A stretch of DNA of 64,000 bases from Favolaschia claudopus (GCA_037176885.1 JAWWNJ010000046.1:248001-312000); one strand, 5' to 3'; shown: positions 1 through 17,804, counted from the stretch's first letter. Numbers and translations are program-made. Notes: a model not told the origin generated them from the letters alone.

Positions 1-5320
<5,320 letters not shown>

Positions 5321-5560
5321 CACTATGGGGAGGGAATCTACTCGTCATGAGTAGGTATACCTACTCGACTTGAGTGGGTAAACCACTTGGTTCGAGTGGG
5401 TACCCCCTCAGCTGGAGTAGGTGACCCACTTGCACCAAGTGTGGATACCTACTCATGATGAGTAGATTTTGGCAATTCCTCGCTTCGGATTGAGTAGGTC
5501 ACCCACTCTGGCTGAGTGGGTTCACCTACTCAATGGGAGTCTGCTAACCTGCTGAATCTG
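5321..5560. repeat. Left subterminal repeat array of the CACTA element
   Basis: About fifteen short motifs of the type GAGTAGG, GAGTGGG and their complements CCTACTC and CCCACTC alternate in both directions, several forming small palindromes such as GAGTAGGTATACCTACTC. Such arrays are known binding sites for the accessory DNA-binding protein in plant CACTA elements. That role here is inferred. Confidence 0.85.
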
Positions 5561-8500
5561 AGAGGGTATTCAGTCGGTTCAAGTGGATCAAATAAATATA
5601 TTCCAGCTTTCTATATACACGCATATCAGCTGCCAGGTATCTATCCACCGCTCCACCTTGTTCTCTCCGTCGCCGGAATTCTACCTGAGGCGTGCCGAAT
5701 CGATTAGGAAATAGTTAATAAATAAAATCAGATAAAGATGAAGCATACCGCTGATTCCGAGTGGGCAGGAGATCAGACTGCAGTGAAGACAGCGAGTCTA
5801 GAAACAGGCGAGTCAGCGAGGGATTCAAAGAAAGAAATTTAAGTCGTACCAAGAGGATACGTGGATGAAATCAATTGCGCTAGGTTGCAGCTCCGCCTTG
5901 AACTGAGACAAGTTACTCACTGCGCCGGCGGTTTTGAGTATGAGACAACATTTGTCGCATCAGCATTTCCCTTTCCCAGGATGAACGAAGAAACTGCTTA
6001 CAATGAACGGTAAAACTTGATGGAATTCGATGAATGGAACGATGTGATCTAGCGGCATGGTCAGGAGACGTCAACAACTAGGAGAAAAACTTACTAGATT
6101 TGTAGCGAAAAATTAAAGACTAGAATACTAACATCAACGCCACGAAGGTGGCGGTAATCTGCAAAAACACAACTACAGCATATGGCAAACAGCCAATCGA
6201 TAAGCAATTCGACGCGACGAAGTCCACTGAAATGCTCACCTAGTTACCAACCTTCGACTCAGTAGTTGGTAGAGACATTGGGCATCTCAAGTCGATTTAA
6301 ATGGAAACATCACGCTATAGGAAAGAGAAAACTAGTCAACCGCGCTGAAACACTTGTTGAACGAAGAATCCTAAATACTTGACGCACCTGTATAGACCTT
6401 GCGCTCTTCTCTGCACCGCACCTCAACCTGAGGCATGCAGGATCTGTGGGAGAATGGTCAGTGAATGGACCAAGAGAGAAATGAATCACGAACTGGCGTC
6501 TCGGACAAAAAACGGGTTTGATTAGGCGTTGCTAAAAACAGAGCCAGCGGAGCGTAAGCATTGTGACGCGGCAAGTCGACAGAAATGCCCACCGCGTCGG
6601 CGAAAAACTCTGTTGTCTGACCGCGTTGATTGAGGGCCACTCCCCACCCCGAGTGCGCCGATTTCGCCGAAACGCGTCTGCGCTGCCTTGAAGTGGTAAG
6701 TTTCCTTCTTAATGTCGGCGAAAATGAAGTCCAGCTTACCTTATTTTCCCTCCAGATGCCGCGTCAACGCCGCCGCCGCCCGCGCCAATTTTCTACGGCT
6801 GGATTCGACTCGATTCGAGCGGGGCGGAGCTTTGAGAGGCATTGGGTTTTTAACTTCTTAGCACGAGGTATCCGAGTGATACAACGCACCTTTGTATCTC
6901 TAGATAGCTTGGAGGAATAACACACTTTTATTGGATTCTGAAATGGAAACCCGTGAGCGTGAATCAAATCAAAGGAAGGAAACGAGAAGGTTAAGAAAAA
7001 AGCTTACCTTGAGAATGAGGGAGTAGCGACCGCGATGATGGCGCGGTGAGTTATGCGACGCGGTTTGAAAGTAATAGATAAGAGTCAGTGAGTAAAACGT
7101 TGAAACGAACAAAAGAGTTGCACAACTCACCCATGTCAAGTCGTCGAGATATAATTGAAGGTCGGTTCAGCTTTGAAGTCGGCATTGGTTCGGCCTTCAA
7201 AATGCACGTTCATAATCAGAGTAAGGAGTTGAAATCAAACGTACCTGAATTCAAACCGGCATAGTCTCGGCGTCGAACCTGAAGCACACACGGAGCTCCC
7301 TGGGTGCATATAGGGACAGTTTCGGTATCTATAGTGTACAAGAGTTAGATTAGCATCCAGGTTGTCTCGATAAACATTTAATACGTACCGGCATAGTCTC
7401 AATACCCGGTCAAAGGACAAAAGGATAGAAGAATTAGATTAGTCAGATTGAATCGAAGAGTAAGAGGAATGAACAGCGCACCGTCCTCTAAGTCTAAACC
7501 AACTACAACTTAACCAAAACAACAAATCAAAGTTGACAAACGAACACGGCCTTCAATTTCAGTCAGTCTTGAGCTGATTCAAAGTCAAAGTCAAGGGATG
7601 CACTCATCTGAACAAAATTCATCCAACCTCAATGAATTCAACCCGATCCAACGTTCGTTATTCAACCTAAGGTCGGCTGAGTCAAAGTCACGAAAAGAAC
7701 GAAATGAAATTAATATGGAATGAATGAGTCGACTCACGAAGAGACCAAGACCGCGCCGAACTCAATCCGCGTTCAAGTTTTGAAGTGGGAGCTGGGCCCT
7801 TGCTGGTTGGGTGCATGAGACTACGAAACGGTTAGTAATCGTTTGTAACAGCGGAACTAAAGGCTACCTCTATAGCCGCAATGTGCATCTCAAGAATCTA
7901 TCCAACAGTCAGCCGTTCAAAGTTGTCGACGCGGGACCTAAAACGCGAAGATAAGGTAAGCATGAGATTGATTGTCTCCATGCGAAAACGGAAACTTACG
8001 AGTTTCGAGGATGCCGAACGCGTTCAGGGTACGGGGTTGCGGAATTCGGGTGGCGGCGTGGAGGCGGGGAGGAGAGGGAGATCGAAGAGTATCGACTACG
8101 TAGATCGTTTGTCGAATCCGGAAGAGACGAGGCGGGAATGGCGCACGGGTGGGTGGGTAGGCGGTGGTGTCGGCGCGAAGGCCGTCTTGGAAGGGCTGAA
8201 GATGGAGGCGGATGGGCGATGAGAGGGAGAGAAGAGGGAAATGAATGAGGCAAAGACGCAGGGCACCTGCTTATGGACGTCAGTTCAAACATAAACAGAA
8301 ATAATAAAGCATAAGCGTGAAAGTAACACCGACATTCGCCGAGAGGCGACGACGGCAAGCGCATAGGGCCTACGGTCAGGCCCAGCGCGCTCCGCCCTCG
8401 ACTCCCGACATAGTGGGTTAGGTGGGGGAAGAACGAAATTGGGGAAGGAGGGGAAAACAAAGAAAACGACAAAAAAAAGTCGAGTTACGGCTCACCTGGC

Positions 8501-9148
8501 TTTCCCGACAGACTTCTAACGATATGTACTCCTCCAACAACGATCATAATGAACAAAATTGCGAACTAGAGGCGTTGAGGAACATTCAATTGGGAGGTCA
8601 AGTGAGATGCGCACAAAAAGACGTGCCATCTGCCGGTGTGGCCTGGATATCGCGAAGAACGGCTTGATTAGAGCCAAAACGCGGTGGAATAGAAGCATAG
8701 GGCACACTACCATTGTTTCAACATGCTTAAGCCTCCATATCCAGTCCTCCTATGTCGCCACGCGTCCTTGTTGGTGAGAAAGTCGAAATTTTGTAGTTGA
8801 CCCTAGAACTCGGCGAGAGGACGTGGTGGCCGCCCAAAAGTGGGGGAGAGTGTTTAATGGGAGTCATTGATGCTGGTGCAATGCAAAAGAGCTGTCGAAA
8901 CGCGAGGGAAAGGCGGGAGAAGAAGAGAAGATGAGGGGAGAAGGAGAGAGACGCGTCGCGTCACGGCGTGACATCACGCAATTCACACGCTCGAATGTTC
9001 TTCTGTTCCCTCGAAATAGTTCGCCGGCACATCCAAAGAAGCTGTGGATGGTTGAAACACTATATTATATGAAAGCAACACTATGCCGGGAATGCACACA
9101 ATGCTACAATTTTGTTCAGCTCGCAAGAGTCACCACTTACTATTTGCA
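5561..9148. other. Left interior of the CACTA element, no recognisable gene
   Basis: About 3.6 kb between the left subterminal repeats and the tandem repeat at 9149. All open frames are short, no protein motif was recognised on either strand, and I found no convincing chain of exons. It may hold decayed element sequence. Confidence 0.5.
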
Positions 9149-9510
9149 GAGTTCAACTTGCTTGCGGTCTTGCGCAACACAGGAAGCATATCTCATCCTA
9201 GATTTTTTAAACCGGGGAGAAATCTCCTTTAAGAACATGATCTAGATGTATTTGAGTGACAATGACCGTTTCCCACTCTCGAGGAATCCGGTTCGTACCA
9301 TCCGTTGCCGATTTGGTAAGTTCAATTTGCCGAGGTTCTTGCCGGCCAGATAAAGCCTATCTCATCCTGGTTTTTTTCTTTCAAGAGTAAAACTATCTCG
9401 AGAACATGATGTAGAGGTATCTGAGTGAGTATGACCGCTTACCCGTCTCCGAGAATCCGGTTCGTACCACCTCTTCCCTTTTCGGGAAGTTCAACTTGCC
9501 AACGTTCGTA
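9149..9510. repeat. Tandem repeat, period about 169 bp, inside the CACTA element
   Basis: Two and a fraction diverged units start near 9149, 9320 and 9487. Shared phrases include AAGTTCAACTTGC at each unit start, CATATCTCATCCT/CCTATCTCATCCT, GAACATGAT followed by a TAGAGGTAT-type word, and AATCCGGTTCGTACCA. The units lie just downstream (3') of the minus-strand accessory gene. Confidence 0.7.
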
Positions 9511-9677
9511 CGGCACATAGAAGCAATATGTTGCGCAAAATTCCCGAGTTCAGTTACAAGTTCAATATCAACGACATGCTTGAAGAGCCACAAGATAGTA
9601 CACTTGATGCAAAAGTACAAACGGACGGAATTATCAAGCCTCCTTCTTTGTTTTGGAACGCGTGCCATAGTCGGAAG

Positions 9678-12659
9678 TCACAGGGTTTGGTTTGGAGGCC
9701 TGGACTCAAGCTCAGGAAGCGTATTATCAAGATAAAGACTACTCACTGCTCTCGTTAGCTTCGCGGTCGGTTTGGATTCCTTCTTTCCCAGCTTCTTTGG
9801 TTTGACCTGGATATAGCTCAGTATCAGTAAAGGGATACGGAAAATTACCTCTTCGAAATCGGCCGGAGAAAGCTTGAATCCATTGGGCGGTGAAGTTGTC
9901 GCCTTTTCTGATTTGGATTTGGGCACAACAGGCTTTGGCTGCTGGAAAACCCCGAGTGGTGGTCAGCAACAATCCTGCAGAAGTTTGATTGAACACGTTA
10001 CCGGTCTCGGTCTACGTTCTTGCGGCAGGGAAAGGTATGTCTCGTCCGGGTTCAGAAGTTTGGATGCCTTGATATTTCGGTGGTGTAGAACGTCAAGAAC
10101 AGGGTCGTCGTCGTCGTCCGCTTGCGTAAGATCACCGTAGTCCTGACTTTGATCGCGGTGAAAGTTAGCATCTTTGAAATCACAGTCCATATCAAGCGCC
10201 ATAAGTAATGTAGCAGTATGCGGTGCAAGAATGAAGGAAATGAAATCGTCCAGTTCTATGAGCTCGCAGTCCGGATCACATTCGTCGAAAGCTTCGGGAT
10301 TGTCTTCGATGATCGAATCCAGAGTATGATAAAGGTTCGCGGCGAGGCTGTCGGCTTCTGAAGCCATGATGCGTTTCAAGGTGGATTGAAGGAGCAGGGA
10401 CCCTTTTGGGCCATAGCTACGCGATGTGAGGGATTGTAAAACAAAAATGATGGACGCAAAGTGCTTACAATCCACAGCGCGCTTGCAGGAGCGCATTAGT
10501 ATAGTTTTTTTTGGACGAAGCTTTTGAAAAAGCGTATATGTTGCTATCGATACACTCCAGGAATGTCGTCCAGATCGCTGACTCCTCGAGCGTTTTCTTA
10601 TCAGTGATCATTGCCAAGATCTCGGGTGCGTGTTTCAGTATTCGGGAATGAATGAGATTCCAGTCAATCGTTACTGGCCAGTGATGTTTTTCTGCGAGAG
10701 AAACGAGGTATTCGTGATTCAATTCCTTTTTGATAGTGCTGCAGATCTCGAGCTCAAGCCATTTAACGCCATTTCCAGTCTCGCCGACTTCGTTGATCAA
10801 AGCTTGTCGGCGTTCGAAAAGCCCGAGGATTTGAGTGTTGGGTTCGTTCGGCAGCAGATCATCGCAGGGAAGAGAGGGACAAGAAGGTGGCAGATCAGAC
10901 CATTGAAGCGGTGTGGGTTCTTCTTCCTCAGAGTCTTCGAGGTAGGGCGGCAAGACGGTTTTGACCTGCGAGAATCAGAGACGTTCGTGGAAATGGTCAG
11001 ACTCACTTTCTTGATCAGCGGTGGGCTATCGGGCTCTTTCTTCGCTTTACGTTTGATACCATGCTCTTTATTTTTCTGCGGATGACGTGTCTTTCAGTTC
11101 CCCAAAGAGATATACTTAGAATACACACCGTAGTTTTGGGTTCCTTAATTTTCGGTGCAGGACCGGAAGCGTCATTAGTGCAAGCGGCTCACAGCCAAAA
11201 CAATCGCACGACATACACGCTTTCTCTCGTTCTCCTTGTCATCGCCCTCGGCTTCCTGTCTTGCTCGCTCCGAAGTAGTCTGCCGTATTTACTCTTCGTT
11301 AGCACGGGCTTTGAATGCTCAGTGTGAGTCTAGAAAGCGTACCTGCTTGGGTTTTTTAGTTGGCTTCGTTTCGTCATCTTTATTTCCTTCGACTTTCTTC
11401 TTTCCAGCATCTTTCTAGCGGATGAATAACCACTCAGAGAAAACATTCGCCACGAAAACAGCGGTGAAACTCACAGGCTTGCCCAACTTACGCGCCGATT
11501 TCGGCTCCTCCTCCTCCTCCGAATCATCTACTACTTGTCTCGCCCGCTTCCTCACTGCACCTTTAGCCTGTTTCTGTCAAGACGATGATTTATAGTCAGA
11601 AAGGGTTATGAAGATGGGTACATACCTTAATTTGCGTCTCGGACATAGCCTATGTCAATATTCTAAGCATGCAAGATTGATGAAAGAGATAATTCGACGG
11701 ACCTGCTTGCCTTTCGATGGTTTTTCCTCCAGCTCCTCCGAGTCCGAGTCCGATTCAACCCGCGCGCGCTTCGCTCTGCGCCGCACCTTGACCTTCACCT
11801 GCTTTTCCTCCTCCTCCTCGCCAGCCTCCGCGTCGTCCCCATCAGAATCGCTCTCCAAACTTCCCCCTGCTTTTCTAACATCCTCTTTCTCTGCCTCCTT
11901 TTCCAGCTTATCCCGGACTCGACGGCGCGATCGCGCGTTTGTAAGATACTTTGTCATGATGTCTTTAATCGGCCAATACCCTGCAAATCTTCGAAAAAAT
12001 GCATATTTCCCGGCGATCTGAGGAGAAACTTATGAGTAGTAATTGGCAGTCAAGAGGAAGGACGCACGATCTCCATTGCTCTATCAACCGCTCCGGGCTG
12101 TTGTTTGGATATAGTGTTCTGTAAATTGAGGTGGGTTGCAACTTCGTCTTCGACAATTTGCTTTCCGAAACAATGACCAAATTAAACTCTCGTGAAACTA
12201 GATGAGAAAACGCACATATAAGCGATTATATCGCTCGTCATCATGCTCGAGGCCCATGGCCTCTTGAACGTTGTAGCCGGAGCCTGTACCCGCTTCTCCT
12301 TTCGGCTTTGGTATAAGCTTTCGACGCTCAGGTGCTGCCTTCTTCGCAAACTGCGCGTTCTCGCGATTCAGACGCGCTGTTGGAGCCCAATCCGGATTCA
12401 GAGAAGTGTGGCCACCCTGCGGGAAGATCTTACCGATTTCCCTATCCTTCCGTCTATTGTCCTCCTGAAGCTGCTTGAGGGTCTCTGCCGCGGTGATCTT
12501 CTTCTTCACATTCATGGCCGGTGGAGGTAGAGGAAGAGGAGAGTCACGGTCACATGGTCGCGGTGTCACGGTTATGTCATAGGTGATCGTGTTGTGAACG
12601 TTGAGAAATTCTGGCCAAGTTCTTGCATGTTGGGCGTTGGGAATTTTTGAGATTAGCAT
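9678..12659 (-). CDS. Second (accessory) gene of the CACTA element, unknown protein
   Basis: I do not recognise this protein by family. At least ten exons can be joined in frame on the minus strand. The first long exon includes MNVKKKITAAETLKQLQED and YNVQEAMGLEHDDERYNRLY. After a 56 nt intron comes QIVEDEVATHLNLQNTI, then IAGKYAFFRRFAGYWPIKD and KYLTNARSRRRVRDKLEKE. Short exons follow with strongly acidic runs (SDSDGDDAEAGEEEEE) alternating with basic ones (RRRAKRAR, KKKVEG, KKPKQ). Then come a 160-residue exon starting VKTVLPPYLEDSEEEEPTPL and a last part with LYHTLDSIIEDNPEAFDECD, ending PPNQTL. Alternating basic and acidic blocks suggest a nuclear, DNA- or protein-binding factor. By position it parallels the TnpA-type partner of plant CACTA elements, which is inference. 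The start at 12659 is the first in-frame ATG; 12515 is an alternative. The join through 11090-11330 is uncertain. Confidence 0.7.
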
Positions 12660-12746
12660 ATTCAAATTTCCTTGCAAGCTCGCAGATTATCTCCCAATTT
12701 AAGAGCCAATCATATAATTACAACACATCAACGACAAGAAAAATGT

Positions 12747-15700
12747 TTAATCTTTGTCGGCTCCCTCCTCCTCGACAAACAGTGGACAAATGAGACCACC
12801 GGTTCTATCGACAATATACCACCGTGCCCGAGTCTCTATCCGCCCAACGACAGCCACCACACACTGCAGATCATCGACAATCGGCTCACCGATCTCTCGG
12901 TACTTGACAATTTCAAGGGCGGCATCCTTCCCTCCAGTGTTGGTGCAAGGTCTGATCATGGCAAGCAGTCGTGTCTTGTTGGATAGTGAACCAAGAATGC
13001 GTCCTTTTGGTAGCTTGCACACCAGAATCCGTTCAAGTCGTCCGTAGGAAATTTGCTCCTTCCATTTGTGAGCCGAGCTCCGACGAACTTGGATTTCGTA
13101 CTTAGAAGTGTGAGCGTAATGTAAAAAAACATGGTCAAGAGAATGACTCACGCGAATAAAAGACATATTTCGCTCCGCAATAGACCCATCCCCACAAGCT
13201 GAGGCACTGCGAATCGAGTCGCCATCAACAATGCGAAGTTTTCCAAAACTAGGGATAATTTGAGGAATGAAGGGAAGTATATCCTTGGGTCGTTCGCCGA
13301 GGATATTGGCAAAGTAGGTGGCAATTTTCTTCCGGATGTCTTCATTTGGGAGGTATTCACGCCTGTAAGGAGGTACAAGTACGGCTTGAGGGTCTGATGA
13401 TGTTGAAAATTAAACATTCACATGAAACCGCGAGAAAAAGAAAAGCGCACAGTCATCGTAAGTGAATCCTGATCCGTCTCCGTGTGGTGGGCCGGAAAGC
13501 TCGTCCTCAACATCATATCTGGCGTTGAGCTGCTCGAGATAAGCGGTGTGGAGGACAATGTTGTTGAGATTCGCCCAGGGAAAGCGCTTTGAACGTAAGC
13601 CGGACTGTAGAAGACCGCAATAACGCTCCATGAAGAAGGTCCAGGTTGTCCACGATGGGCCGCAAAATAAGATGTCGTCTGCGATATGGAGTAGACCATG
13701 GATGGTGAGGGTGCAGGCGGAGAGGCGCGACTCCGAATATTGATAATAGTATCTGAGAATAATCAGTAAACGAATAAAATCAGTTGCGTAGAAAAATATA
13801 AGTACTCTTCATATTTGTGAACCCAACTTATAATATCTTGTCGTAACTCTTCAATCTGTGCGGTGGTGGAGGTAAAGCGAAGACAAGCCTTGATGATGTT
13901 GGAGAATTCGCAGAGATGTGTATGATATTTCGGATCTGGAAATCGACCTTTCAAGAGGATGGGGGCGAGGTAGACGAACCAGAAGGCCCATGCCTCGGCG
14001 GTGTAGTAGGATGGGTTACTTCCGAGGACGCGTACAAAGTCAGCCGGTAGGTGCTCCACCGCAGCGGCCGTTTCTTTCCAGATTTCTTCCCAGACATCCT
14101 CCGAGATTTCGTAGTCTTCATTTCCTACATCTAGCCCCTTGAAAGTCCCTCTCCACAACTTTACCAAATTCTGAACGTCGTTCTCGAAAAATATATGCAT
14201 CGCGTCCCATGGTCGCGATCGCGGGTAGTGCATGGAACCGACACGGCGTAACGCGGGACGGCCTTTGATGCCCTGAGATTTAGCAAATCTATCCCGTGCG
14301 CTCGCTGCAGCCGTCGAACCGCCAAATTCGTCGGATATTTGGTCAAATCTTTCCATCACGGCGTCAAGCTTCTTCTGGGAGCGTAGCGGCAAATCGTCGG
14401 GGTCCCAGAAATTCCCGTTTGGCCATTTCAAAGGCACATAATACAGCTTCTCACCGCCGCTAACATTCCGAACGCCTCGTATTTCGCATGAACGGCATGG
14501 ACAGAGGCTGTTATGTCCTTTGATGTTGAGTGACTTCTCAATGGCAATGATGTCGCCCATCTCGAAGAGATTGTAGCCGTGGAGCATGAAGAAATTGTGC
14601 GTGATGGCATTGTATGTTTTGACTCCACGGGCCAAAGCGGCACATTCATTATCGTAGGGCACGAGGAAGCTATATGCGTCTTTCGGGGGATGGGGACCGG
14701 GGATCACGCCGGCAGACATAAGTCCACCGTCGAGCGGGTTGGAATGAGTTCGGACTTCGGGTTTAATGCAGTAGTTCTTGACAAGAATAGGAGTTGCGGA
14801 GGGCCCGCCGCGGTTGCGCTTGAACAGAAGATAAGAATCCATGCTGATCCCGAGGCAAATGTCGTATTTGTGGGAGAAGTATTTGTGTGAGAGAGTTTCG
14901 CCATCGACAACAACATACTGTTTGAGGAGATTCCGGTAGTGTTCCCCATCAAATACATCGGAAATTTGGCCAGGAATATGAACGTAGTCATCACGATAGA
15001 GAAGCCGCTCAATCGATTTGGGGTTTTGGAAGAAGCCTTGAAGGCGAGGAATGATGGGAATGTAACAAAACATTCGGCGTGATTTACCGGATGAGGCGAA
15101 ACGATCGGTGTCACAATAAATGCATTCTGTGAGTTCCTCGTACGGCCCAGTATAGGCCATGCATGAGTTTACACAGCAGTCAAACCACATCGGCTCCACT
15201 CCGGAGAGAATGGCCATGCGATGGAGCATCACCCATTCGGAGCTCAAGTCCATCTTGTGTGAAAATGTATAAACCATTTGATTGTACGCAGTGCGCGGCA
15301 TCTTCGATATCAACTTCAGTTTGAAGGCCCGGATGTTGTCACGATCTTTTTCACTCAATGTCGCGTTACCTTTGAGAAAGTCGGTACAATATACTGCTTC
15401 AATATTTGAATACTTACGCGCTTCCCATAGCCTTGTCTCAACTGCAGGATCACGGTGGAATCCCATGGTTCTCACTGGAGGGGAATCAGGATTGGATCAG
15501 ATAAAGGGAAGAAGAAAACAGACCTTCGGGCAGTGATAAAAGTTCTTCATCAGGACCGAGCATTTCATTCAGCTGTTCTAACATTTCTTCATGGGAAAGC
15601 GGAGTATTGATGTCCTGAAATTCGTCGAATCCCGTCCATGGATCCAAGTCCGAGCTGTAGCCTGCAGCGGGTGCCTCGCTGGATAACTCGGATGATGCGC

Positions 15701-16070
15701 CTGATACGGAGGAATCGACATCCATAAATCCTTCATCTGAAGCGATATCTGCATTCGAGAGTGTGTCCATCTCGACGTCTGGCTCGGACCGCAAATGAAA
15801 GCCTGGTGGCGCCGGGTTTGATCCAGCATAATCATTATCGTTGCTCTGGCTATCGTCGTCATCGAATTCCGAGTCATCAGGAACATGCATTGAGTTGGGC
15901 TCAGGAGAAATAGATGGACGAATGGACGAGCGTGGAACAAGTGCATTGTGAAGTCGCCGTGTCCGCGCGGTGATGAGTTTACCACAGGTAGGTTTGCAAA
16001 AGCAGTATTTATAGTTCTGCTCGGTTTCAGTATCCTCGGGAGCAGAATCGTCTGCACGTTTGCGGCCCAT
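12747..16070 (-). CDS. Tnp2-type CACTA transposase
   Basis: Predicted transposase for the surrounding element. Exon 1 (16070 to about 15537) starts MGRKRADD and has a Cys/His cluster CFCKPTCGKLITARTRRLH, like the N-terminal zinc-binding motif of basidiomycete Tnp2 proteins, followed by a long acidic Ser-rich region. After a 54 nt intron a 570-residue exon (to about 13763) carries the family core: FCYIPIIPRLQGFFQNPKS, VFDGEHYRNLLKQYVVVDGE, the segment DICLGISMDSYLLFK, a Cys pair CPCRSCEIRG, and WDAMHIFFENDVQNLVKLW, which matches the D-x-x-H...EN block of Tnp2. Three more exons give MERYCGLLQSGLRSKRFPW, EDIRKKIATYFANILG and YGRLERILVCKLPKGRILG, ending FVEEEGADKD at 12747. Introns are short and all joins are in frame, so the gene looks intact (roughly 950-1000 residues). 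An in-frame ATG at 16106 is an alternative start. Confidence 0.88.
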
Positions 16071-16374
16071 AGAGTCGACTAGGACGAGTGAGCGGCCGGA
16101 AACCAAGGGAGTGCGGAGAATGGGCCGAGCAGAGTAAGTAAGAGGAGAAATTCAATCAAGCTGTGTACAACACAGGCCTGAGTTCAGTCTGGATGGGCGA
16201 CACTCAGCAATCGTACGATGAGGGGAGCAGAGAAGGTGTAGAAGCTCATCAACTTCCGCAAATAACCTGTCATGTGTGTGCCCGAAACGGCGCAGTATTG
16301 CCGCACATCAAATCTGATCGCTCGGATGTGCCGAATACACCGGCATCAGTTGGGAGGCCATGCCGATCAATTTT

Positions 16375-16536
16375 CGGAAACCCACTCACGGTGAGTGGAT
16401 TTGTGCCGAGTAGGTTCGGCATACTCAGGTTGAGTAGGGTAAAACCTACTCAGACGCGGACCTACTCAGCCTGAGTAGGGAATTCTCGGACCAAGTAGGT
16501 CCCTACTTGGCCCAAGTAGGATTCCTTCCCACAGTG
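16375..16536. repeat. Right subterminal repeat array of the CACTA element
   Basis: The same GAGTAGG/CCTACTC words as at the left end recur here (for example near 16400, 16425, 16445 and 16470), followed by the terminal CACAGTG. The array is shorter than the left one. Confidence 0.83.
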
Positions 16537-17278
16537 TCGCGACCCTTTCTCCAGGTACGACGATGCTCGACTGTGGGACGCCCTTCGACGATCGTACCTC
16601 GTCGAAACACGACCTTCAACGCCGATCGACCCCGAAACCTTGGCGGAGACTCGTCACCGATTGACGCTCGACACTGTCATCGAGACCGACGGCGCGAATC
16701 TCAGTGTCGGAGAACGCAGTTTGCTCAGTCTTGCGCGTGCTCTGGTCAAGGACTCAAGAGTGGTTATTCTCGACGAAGCAACGTACGTCTAATCAGACTA
16801 AGGCCATCTCCGTCTCACATCTTGAAATGTAGCGCTTCGGTGGACTTGGAGACGGATAACAAGATCCAGCGTACGATTCAGACTCAGTTCAAGGATCGCA
16901 CCTTGATATGCATTGCCCGTATGTGTTCTTTGCCCGTGGAGTATACCATAATTAACACTTTGCGCTAGATCGACTCCGCACAATCATCTCTTACGACCGA
17001 ATCCTTGGTGAGAATGTCTATTAATCCAGAGTAAACCTCCGCTCATCATTTCTATTCTTTGGGTAGTCATGGACGCCGGTAAAATTGCTGTGAGTCTCAC
17101 ATCGCTTTCTAATTCCCGAATGCTCATGCAATCGCGACCTTATCAGGAATTCGACACCCCGCTGAATCTCTTCCATGAAAACGACAGTCTGTTCCGCAGT
17201 TTGTGCGAGAAGAGCAATATCATGAGTACCGATATAGAGAAGGCTGGGATTCATGAGGAGGAGGAGGATATGGAATAG
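16537..17278 (+). pseudogene. ABCC/YOR1-type ABC transporter, 3' part (after transposon)
   Basis: This is the continuation of the NBD2 interrupted at 5320. Directly after the transposon the frame resumes with [19 protein letters not shown], exactly the residues expected after GTVRSALD in YOR1-like proteins. Then come the signature [15 protein letters not shown], Walker [10 protein letters not shown], an intron, ASVDLETDNKIQRTI, and the H-loop HRLRTIISYDR. The tail EFDTPLNLFHENDSLFRSL precedes an acidic end (EEEEDME) and a TAG stop at 17276-17278. Four introns lie in this part. Nothing here is decayed: no stop or frameshift was seen in the exons, so the insertion looks recent relative to the gene. 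The two halves are orphaned from each other only by the 11.2 kb element. Confidence 0.9.
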
Positions 17279-17804
17279 AAGTAGTTTATATGCGAAGTTT
17301 GGATTTAATTTGTATCGGTTTAGATTACATAAAAGCGTTGGATTATGAACGACTGAAGAGGCGCTTCGGAGGTGTACGGATATTCTGAGGATTGGCTACC
17401 CTTCCTTGAGTTGTGGTGGAATTTTCGCCGTCTGTGTCGAAGCGATGAACTTCGTTTTATTCGAATTCCAGATCCCTGCTGTGGCCGTTCTCAGTTGCTT
17501 GCTGATCTGGGAGGAATTCTCCCTACTCATCTACTCCTTGACTCTTCAATTGCTGCACTGGAATTCGTCGCACCCGTCCATAGCTCACGCCATAGGCAAG
17601 CACAAATGCAAGAGAACCCACAAAACATAAAGAATGCAGCTCACATTGAACATCGTGAATTATACCCATACATTTACCGTACATATCTACCTCGAATACC
17701 ACATACAGTATTAAGTACTTTCTAGTCGTGAATCATAGATGAATACGTTCGTTCGTCTGTTAGTTGATACAGTGCGTCGTTTTTGTCATTTTCCCTTCAC
17801 ACAA
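17279..17804. other. Intergenic, between two convergent genes
   Basis: The 3' ends of the ABC transporter (+) and the MFS exporter (-) face each other here. Only short AT-rich sequence and no coding signal were seen. It presumably holds both 3' untranslated regions. Confidence 0.5.

Larger units (their letters stand above)
5321..16536. mobile_element. CACTA (En/Spm-like) DNA transposon, about 11.2 kb
   Basis: The left end starts CACTATGGGGAGGGAATC and the right end, read on the other strand, starts CACTGTGGGAAGGAATC: imperfect terminal inverted repeats with the CACT start of the superfamily. Both ends carry dense subterminal repeats built on GAGTAGG/CCTACTC and GAGTGGG/CCCACTC in both orientations. 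CGAC lies immediately left of the element (5317-5320) and again at 16540-16543. Three extra bases (TCG) sit between the right terminus and that second copy, so the target duplication is 3-4 bp and slightly untidy. Inside are a Tnp2-like transposase and a second gene, both on the minus strand. The insertion point is inside an NBD2 exon of an ABC transporter. With intact-looking transposase exons this could be an autonomous copy. Confidence 0.88.
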
